A stretch of 64,000 nt of DNA, taken from contig NZ_VRLV01000026.1 of assembly GCF_009760925.1 (NCBI RefSeq), forward strand, positions 1-64,000, read 5' to 3'. Every line of letters begins with the position of its first letter. Position 1 is the first letter of the stretch. A model generated the notes under the pieces. The model did no database searches. It had not been told where the DNA came from and was given only the letters and a program-made list of their open reading frames with translations. Shown here piece after piece: positions 59,085-64,000 of this stretch. The DNA is from Nonomuraea typhae. Lineage in GTDB: Bacteria > Actinomycetota > Actinomycetes > Streptosporangiales > Streptosporangiaceae. The position numbers were made by a program, and so were the translations under genes.

Positions 59085-59980
59085 CCCTCGCTCCGCACGC
59101 CGAGGCGCAGGCCCGCGCAGTCCTGGCGGCCGCGTGCCGTACAGCAGGCATCGACGCCGAAGGCGCCGAGCTGATGCGGTTCGGGGAGAACGCCCTGTAC
59201 CGGCTGCCCGGCGGCATCATCGCCCGCATCGCCCGCGCCGGGCAGGCCGCGGCAGCCGCCCGCGAGGTCCAGGTCGCCCGCTGGCTCGAAGCCCACCACG
59301 TGCCCGCCGTCCAGGCCCTGCCCAAGGTTGATCAGCCCGTCGAGATGGAAGGGCGCGCGGTGAGCTGGTGGCTGGAGTTGCCGCCACACCGGAACGGCAC
59401 CGCCCTGCAAGTCGCCGCCGCGCTGCGCCGACTCCATGACCTGCCCATCCCCACAAGCTTCGACATCGGCCGCCTCGACCCGTTCGTCCGCCTGGCTGAG
59501 CGCATCGACCAGGCGGCCACGCTCTCGGAGCAGGATCGGGCGTGGATGCGCGAGCGGCTCAGCGAGCTGCGCAGCCGCTGGGCGACTCTCCCATCCGGGC
59601 TTCCGAACGCCGTCGTGCACGGCGACGCGTGGATCGGTAACGTGGTCGGCACCAGCGACGGCCGTGTGATCCTGCTCGACCTGGAACGCTGCTCGATCGG
59701 CCCACCCGAATGGGACCTGACCTCCACCGCGGTCAAAGCCCACACCCTCGCCGGCATCAGCATCGAGGACTACCGGGAGTTCTGCGCCTCCTACGGGCAC
59801 GACGTCACCGCGTGGGCCGGGTTCGAGACCCTGCGCGACATCCGCGAGTTCCGCATGACCTGTATGGCCGCCCAAGTCGCCGGAGAGAACCCCGACCGGC
59901 ATCCGGAAATCATGCATCGGCTCGCCTGCCTGCGCGGCCAGCGTGGTCCCCGCCCGTGGGTGTGGGTAGCCGTCCCGTAG
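59081..59980 (+). CDS. APH-family phosphotransferase
   Basis: A 299-residue kinase-fold protein: catalytic loop NAVVHGDAWIGNVVGTSDGR and metal segment LLDLERCSIGPPEWDL. The N-lobe is shorter than in true aminoglycoside kinases. It overlaps the upstream regulator. Probably phosphorylates a small metabolite; antibiotic resistance is not shown. Confidence 0.85.
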   Translation: MTLAPHAEAQARAVLAAACRTAGIDAEGAELMRFGENALYRLPGGIIARIARAGQAAAAAREVQVARWLEAHHVPAVQALPKVDQPVEMEGRAVSWWLELPPHRNGTALQVAAALRRLHDLPIPTSFDIGRLDPFVRLAERIDQAATLSEQDRAWMRERLSELRSRWATLPSGLPNAVVHGDAWIGNVVGTSDGRVILLDLERCSIGPPEWDLTSTAVKAHTLAGISIEDYREFCASYGHDVTAWAGFETLRDIREFRMTCMAAQVAGENPDRHPEIMHRLACLRGQRGPRPWVWVAVP

Positions 59981-59985
59981 ACCTG

Positions 59986-60408
59986 TCATCCACCGGCAAT
60001 CGGTCTTGCGGCGAGCAACGCACTACCCATGTGGCGCGGATGGTGAGGAGCCGCGCCCCGATTGCCTGGACCTCCCTCGCGCGCGGCTACCAGACCTGGG
60101 CGAGGTCCTAGATGGTTCAGCGTCGGCACCACCAAGCCATAGGTGGCGGGGAGGGCGAGCACATCGAGCAAACCAACGAAGGCGGCGGACTGCTCAGCAC
60201 CAACCCGATCGGTGAACATGCCCACGAGCTGAAGTTCGCGCAGTTCACAGAACGTGGCGATCGCAGAAGTCAGAGCAGCGCATCGTGCTGGGGAGATCCC
60301 CGCCGTCTGGATGTAGCCGTAGACGGATGGGCGGGGCACGAGACGCTGCTCTGCGAGGGACTCGACCGCGAGCGGTTTCCTCTGCTCCGAAGGGCGCGGC
60401 TTTCTCAC
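59986..60408 (-). CDS. Resolvase-like domain protein without the catalytic serine
   Basis: A 140-residue protein, PSVYGYIQTAGISPARCAAL, then VGMFTDRVGAEQSAAFVGLL, then YGLVVPTLNHLGP. This follows the fold of serine-recombinase catalytic domains, but the Y-G-Y-I-Q-T sequence lacks the active Ser (YxRVS in active enzymes). It may act as a DNA-binding or regulatory relic. The last 40 residues are low complexity. Confidence 0.55.
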   Translation of the reverse strand: MRKPRPSEQRKPLAVESLAEQRLVPRPSVYGYIQTAGISPARCAALTSAIATFCELRELQLVGMFTDRVGAEQSAAFVGLLDVLALPATYGLVVPTLNHLGPRPGLVAAREGGPGNRGAAPHHPRHMGSALLAARPIAGG

Positions 60409-60529
60409 GCTCTTCAGCGTCCCCGCGCGGCCGGATGCTGGGAATGAAGCGTTGTGGCAGTTCCGTGGCAGTTGCGTACCACCACGTCGGCCACGTGTGT
60501 TTCGATCAGTGACAGAGGGAGGGCGAAGC

Positions 60530-61645
60530 GTGGCGACCGTTCATCAGTGGACCGGCCTTGAGGCGTACGCGCTCGGCAGAGCCCTGCGTATGAGCGTTCG
60601 CACCTACGCCGAGTACCTCGGCGTGGCCGTCCGCACGGTGACCACGTGGCAGCAGCTTGGCACCAAGACCATCCCCCGCCCAGACACCCAAGCCATCCTC
60701 GATGTTGCACTGTCTCGCGCCGACGCCACTGTTCACCTGCGGTTCGAGACGCTCCTGTCGGAGCTCGCCCAAGCGGCCAACCTCGGGCCGCGCGTCACGA
60801 CGAGCGGCCCGCGCCTATGGGAGTACGAAACCTGGGACGATGACCTGGCCCGCGTCATCGTGGCGCTCAACAGGCAGTCCTTCGCGTTCGCTGATCAGTT
60901 GCTGACCCGATGGCAGCACCGTTGGCCCTCGCGCGACCTCGACGACCGCGGCCTCTACCTGTACGGCCGCACCACGGCATTGCTCGGCGACCTACGCCGC
61001 GACCAGGGCGCGCTACTGGGCCCGATGTCGGCCCGGCGCGACTATAGAGACGCCCGCTCGATCTTCGCCCAGCTCGACATCCCCCGCCGCGTCGCCCAGC
61101 TCGACCTCTCGCTGGCGGTGGTCACGGAGATGTCTGGCAACCTCGGCCAGGCCGCCCACGCCTACGAGAGCCTTGCCGTCGATGACCGCCTCTCCCTGCG
61201 CGACCGCTCCCGCGCCCGCCTGTGGGTCGGCACCGCCCTCAGCAAGGACGGCGAGCACGACTACGCCGCCCGCGTCATGGCCGTCGCCGTCCGCGACTTC
61301 GAGGCGCAGAACGAGCCCGACGACTGGGCGGTCGGCCACCAGAAGCTGGCGCTCGCCCGCCGCGGCGCCGGTGACCTCGCTTCTGCTCTTCGGTTGATCG
61401 ACATCGCCCGCTCGACCGGGTCGGCCGACTCACCGCTGCAGAAGGTCCGGTTGGACACCGCGCATGGTCACATCCTGCTGTCGGACCCCGCCACCGTAGA
61501 TGATGGGGTGCGAACCCTCGACGGGGCGGCGCAGTTGGCCGCCCGGGTGGGCCTGACCCATCAGCTGCGCGCCATCGAGGGCATCCGGCGGACATGCCGC
61601 GAGCCGGACCGGCCCGCGGAGACGGTGACCAGGGAGAATTCGTGA
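60530..61645 (+). CDS. Xre-like regulator with TPR repeats
   Basis: A 371-residue protein. MRTYAEYLG-type helix-turn-helix: SVRTYAEYLGVAVRTVTTWQ. TPR-like repeats follow: YDYAARVMAVAVRDFEAQNE-type units such as EHDYAARVMAVAVRDFEAQN and LALARRGAGDLASALRLIDI. GTG 60530 has a GAGGGAGGG site. It overlaps the YdcF gene by 4 bp, so it probably controls the following genes. Confidence 0.8.
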   Translation: MATVHQWTGLEAYALGRALRMSVRTYAEYLGVAVRTVTTWQQLGTKTIPRPDTQAILDVALSRADATVHLRFETLLSELAQAANLGPRVTTSGPRLWEYETWDDDLARVIVALNRQSFAFADQLLTRWQHRWPSRDLDDRGLYLYGRTTALLGDLRRDQGALLGPMSARRDYRDARSIFAQLDIPRRVAQLDLSLAVVTEMSGNLGQAAHAYESLAVDDRLSLRDRSRARLWVGTALSKDGEHDYAARVMAVAVRDFEAQNEPDDWAVGHQKLALARRGAGDLASALRLIDIARSTGSADSPLQKVRLDTAHGHILLSDPATVDDGVRTLDGAAQLAARVGLTHQLRAIEGIRRTCREPDRPAETVTRENS

Positions 61646-62319
61646 CCAGCAACATCACGACGAGCGAGACGATCAGCGACGAGATCCGCGGGCAGGCCCT
61701 GCTCATCTGGGACTACCACCAAATGCGCCACCAGGTGCGCCCGTGTGATGCCGCCATCGGTCTCGGCTCCCACGACCTCGGTGTCGCCGACACCGCCATC
61801 GACCTCTACCAGGCCGGCATGTTCCCGGTCCTGGTGTTCTCCGGCGGCAACAGCCCCACCACGAGGGCCGTGTTCCCGCGCGGCGAGGCCGTCCACTTCC
61901 GGGAGCGAGCGATCGAGCGGGGCATGCCTGAAGCTGCGGTGCTTCTGGAGCCGGAGGCGGGCAACACCGGCCAGAACATCACCTACTCGCGGCGCGTGCT
62001 GGCCGAAGCCGGGCTCACCCCGGCAACCGTGATGCTGATCTCCAAGCCGTACATGGAGCGCCGCAGCTACGCCACCGCCCGCAAGGTATGGCCCGAGGCC
62101 GAGGTGGTGTGCGCGTCGGAGCCGCTGGAGTTCGACGCCTACTTCAAGTCCATCGGCGATGTCCGGCTGGTGCTGGACATGCTCGTCGGCGACCTCCAGC
62201 GCGTCATCGACTACCCCAAGCAGGGATACGCCATCGAGCAGGACGTTCCGGAAGAGGTGCTTGACGCCTATGAGGCTCTCATCCATGCCGGGTACGACAG
62301 CCGCCTCATTACCTCTTGA
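61642..62319 (+). CDS. YdcF/ElyC-family (DUF218) protein
   Basis: A 225-residue protein: CDAAIGLGSHDLGVADTAID, VLVFSGGNSPTTRAVFPRGE, LLEPEAGNTGQNITYSRRVL and VMLISKPYMERRSYATARKV match the DUF218 fold. No N-terminal membrane helix is seen, so it is cytoplasmic, unlike many YdcF/SanA relatives. GTG 61642 overlaps the regulator. Biochemical role unknown; some members bind SAM. Confidence 0.8.
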   Translation: MTSNITTSETISDEIRGQALLIWDYHQMRHQVRPCDAAIGLGSHDLGVADTAIDLYQAGMFPVLVFSGGNSPTTRAVFPRGEAVHFRERAIERGMPEAAVLLEPEAGNTGQNITYSRRVLAEAGLTPATVMLISKPYMERRSYATARKVWPEAEVVCASEPLEFDAYFKSIGDVRLVLDMLVGDLQRVIDYPKQGYAIEQDVPEEVLDAYEALIHAGYDSRLITS

Positions 62320-62344
62320 GCTGCTGACGGCGGGCGGGCTCGTC

Positions 62345-63052
62345 GTGGCCATTCACCAGCCGAACCTGTTCCCACGGCTGTCCACACTGGCCAAGCTGTA
62401 TGCGGCCGACCGGTGGATCGTCCTGGACGACGTCCAGTTCAACAGCCGCGACTACCAACACCGGACCCGCCTGGCCGCCCTCGACGACGGCACCCGGCAG
62501 AGGTGGCTCACGCTGGCCACCCACCTGCCGGGAGGGCGAGCCACCTTGATCCGTGACGCCACCCTGGCCGAGCCCGACCGATGCCGGCGTCGCCTCGCGC
62601 ACATGCTGCCCGAGCACTACAAGGCCAGCCCGCACTGGCCAGACCTTCGCAACCGTCTCCAGGCCATCCTCGATCTTTTTGACGACACCGGGTCGGTCGC
62701 CGAGGTGACCACCGCCTCGACGCTTCTGCTGCTCCACATGCTGGGCTGGCCGGGGAGAGCGGTAGCCAGCAGCAGCCTGCCGTCACGGCCTGGCCGCTCC
62801 ACGCGGCTCGCTGATCTCACGGCCATCTCGGGTGGCCGCACCTATCTGTGCGGTACGGGCGGGATGAAATACCTCGACGTGGTCCCGTTTCAGGAGCATG
62901 GCATTTGCGTGGTGCCGTTCCAGCTGGGCGGCGTGAGCGGGCTGTGGGGGCAATCGCGGCGGGTTACCGCGTTGAACGCGCTCATGATGCTGGGGCCAGA
63001 ACTGCTGGCCGCAGAGCTTCGCCATCAGACCCGGTCGGTGGTCCAGGTATGA
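62345..63052 (+). CDS. WbqC-family protein
   Basis: A 235-residue protein. VAIHQPNLFPRLSTLAKLYA, DRWIVLDDVQFNSRDYQHRT and TYLCGTGGMKYLDVVPFQEH match the WbqC family (PF08889), found in polysaccharide or secondary-metabolite gene sets. GTG 62345 puts the domain at the N-terminus; in-frame ATG 62270 or 62285 would overlap the YdcF gene. The pairing with YdcF is notable. Confidence 0.8.
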   Translation: MAIHQPNLFPRLSTLAKLYAADRWIVLDDVQFNSRDYQHRTRLAALDDGTRQRWLTLATHLPGGRATLIRDATLAEPDRCRRRLAHMLPEHYKASPHWPDLRNRLQAILDLFDDTGSVAEVTTASTLLLLHMLGWPGRAVASSSLPSRPGRSTRLADLTAISGGRTYLCGTGGMKYLDVVPFQEHGICVVPFQLGGVSGLWGQSRRVTALNALMMLGPELLAAELRHQTRSVVQV

Positions 63053-63119
63053 CCCTTGCCTACGGGCAGGGTGCAGGTCGAGAGGCTTCAGTCGGCTGGG
63101 TCGGCGATAGTGCCCGCTA

Positions 63120-63311
63120 CCACCGGGCCAGTGCTGCGAGAACGGCCCGATCGACCCAGTCCGGCTTCGGCCGTCCGACCTGTCACCGCAGCACCGCCAC
63201 CTCATGACGCAACACCCTGATTTCGGCTTCCTTCGACGCCTGGCCGCGGCCCAGCAACATCAGCCAGCCGAACACCCGGAGCATGATCAGATACAGCAGG
63301 CGAACAAACAC
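63120..63311 (-). pseudogene. IS transposase N-terminal remnant
   Basis: From GTG 63311: VFVRLLYLIMLRVFGWLMLL, GRGQASKEAEIRVLRHEVAV, then LR and TGA at 63183, then QVGRPKPDWVDRAVLAALAR in the same frame. This is the start of an integrase-core transposase, with a CGA-to-TGA nonsense change, and the rest is lost. 63312-63458 shows no gene. Confidence 0.65.
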
Positions 63312-63458
63312 GAGGCGCGATCTTGTCTGTAGGAATGGACCTCGTCAAACCACAGGCCAGAGCCATCGTGGCTACATTTTGACGCGGTACACGGTGCCGT
63401 CGGGCTTGTTTTGTAACACCGTGGCGGGTGAGCGAGCCCACCCGCCTCAACGCCTCGG

Positions 63459-64000
63459 TCAGGCGGCTCGACTGCTCCTCGGCTCGCATGTGCACGGACG
63501 GCCATGAACGCCAACGACCTGTATCGACACGCCCCAGCTTTGCAGGACCTTGGCGGTGTGCAGGAGCGCCACCTGCGCGAAGGGGAACAGCGTGTCAGCC
63601 GTCAGCTCCGTGCCGTCCTTCAACATGATCGCCAGCACGACCTTCTTGGGCTGGTAGTTGTCGGGCAGAGCCCACCCGCCCGGCGCCTGCGCCACCTTCT
63701 TCCGGAACCCGGCCAGCGCCTCCGGGTCGTGCTGGAGCGCCTGGACTGCGACGACGACCTGCTTGAGCAAATGGCTCAGCGCGCCCGCGCGGTACGCGCG
63801 TTTGGCCATCATCAGCGTGCCGTCGGGGTAGAGCACGTCGCAGATCTCCACGCCGTTTCCCCGGTGCAGGCTGGTCCTGACGAGCTTCTTGTCCATACAG
63901 AGGTAGCCGCGGCCTTTGTCTTCGATGTCCTCGCAGAAGCGGTGCTCGTCGTGGCCGAGGTCCCAGGCAGGCAGATCGTTGGTAGCAGGCGAGACGATCA
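63459..64000 (-). CDS. DUF6119 (TIGR04141 sporadic) protein, C-terminal part
   Basis: Runs off the right edge. Readable text: VSPATNDLPAWDLGHDEHRF, EDKGRGYLCMDKKLVR, GVEICDVLYPDGTLMMAKRA and ALSHLLKQVVVAVQALQHDP. This is the conserved block of TIGR04141/DUF6119 proteins, a sporadic family often found in genomic islands near defence genes. The last 14 residues after GVHGRP are not typical and may be a damaged tail. Confidence 0.65.
   Translation of the reverse strand, partial: IVSPATNDLPAWDLGHDEHRFCEDIEDKGRGYLCMDKKLVRTSLHRGNGVEICDVLYPDGTLMMAKRAYRAGALSHLLKQVVVAVQALQHDPEALAGFRKKVAQAPGGWALPDNYQPKKVVLAIMLKDGTELTADTLFPFAQVALLHTAKVLQSWGVSIQVVGVHGRPCTCEPRSSRAA

Overview
The window is about 70% GC actinomycete DNA: Shine-Dalgarno starts with frequent GTG/TTG codons, Xre-TPR regulators, PF04672 methyltransferases, anti-sigma-type ATPases and an FxLD lanthipeptide precursor. 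A Streptosporangiales-like chromosome (Nonomuraea/Streptosporangium/Actinomadura relatives) fits best, but this is inferred from gene content only. No rRNA, tRNA or CRISPR was seen.

Layout. (1) 1-2143: an IS481-type element inserted into the start of an ISAzo13-type transposase gene, with 25-bp terminal repeats and a 5-bp target duplication. (2) 2337-8765: chromosomal cargo: a YunG-like protein, a TetR regulator divergent from a quinone-type oxidoreductase with twin operators between them, a cut-down SARP regulator, a serine hydrolase, a phosphotransferase and an Xre-TPR regulator. (3) About 9180-41200: an integrative conjugative element (ICE). It holds anti-sigma ATPases, several broken small genes, a 1.1-kb run of about 18 consecutive hairpins, a tyrosine integrase with Xis, two methyltransferase-fold genes, a tightly overlapping type IV secretion operon (pilin, VirB6/TrbL, PrgI, VirB4, VirD4, replication-relaxation protein, NlpC/P60 wall hydrolase), a GIY-YIG nuclease, and a leftward block with a ParB-like protein, three related small proteins, a DUF932 protein and a double winged-helix protein. 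A membrane-anchored BTAD protein closes it. (4) 41700-46700: hydrolase, Xre-TPR regulator, PF04672 methyltransferase and small genes, ending in a chimeric methyltransferase/nuclease ORF and an acetyltransferase remnant. (5) 47300-50930: four exported or membrane proteins of unknown function with lower GC. (6) 51060-53870: a decayed transposase abutting a broken FxLD lanthipeptide locus whose precursor is intact. (7) 54258-63052: GntR regulator, a leftward methyltransferase operon, then a rightward run of Xre-TPR, phosphotransferase, second regulator, YdcF and WbqC genes. (8) 63120-64000: a transposase remnant and a partial DUF6119 gene that leaves the window.

In the ICE, the integrase and Xis would move the element. 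The 18561-28221 operon would build the mating channel: VirB4 powers assembly, VirD4 recruits DNA and the NlpC/P60 protein opens the wall. The replication-relaxation protein is the only visible candidate for DNA processing. Short boxes repeated upstream of several ICE operons suggest a shared regulator. The integrase frameshift and two amber-interrupted genes suggest the element is decaying. The most unusual feature is the hairpin array at 10834-11913.
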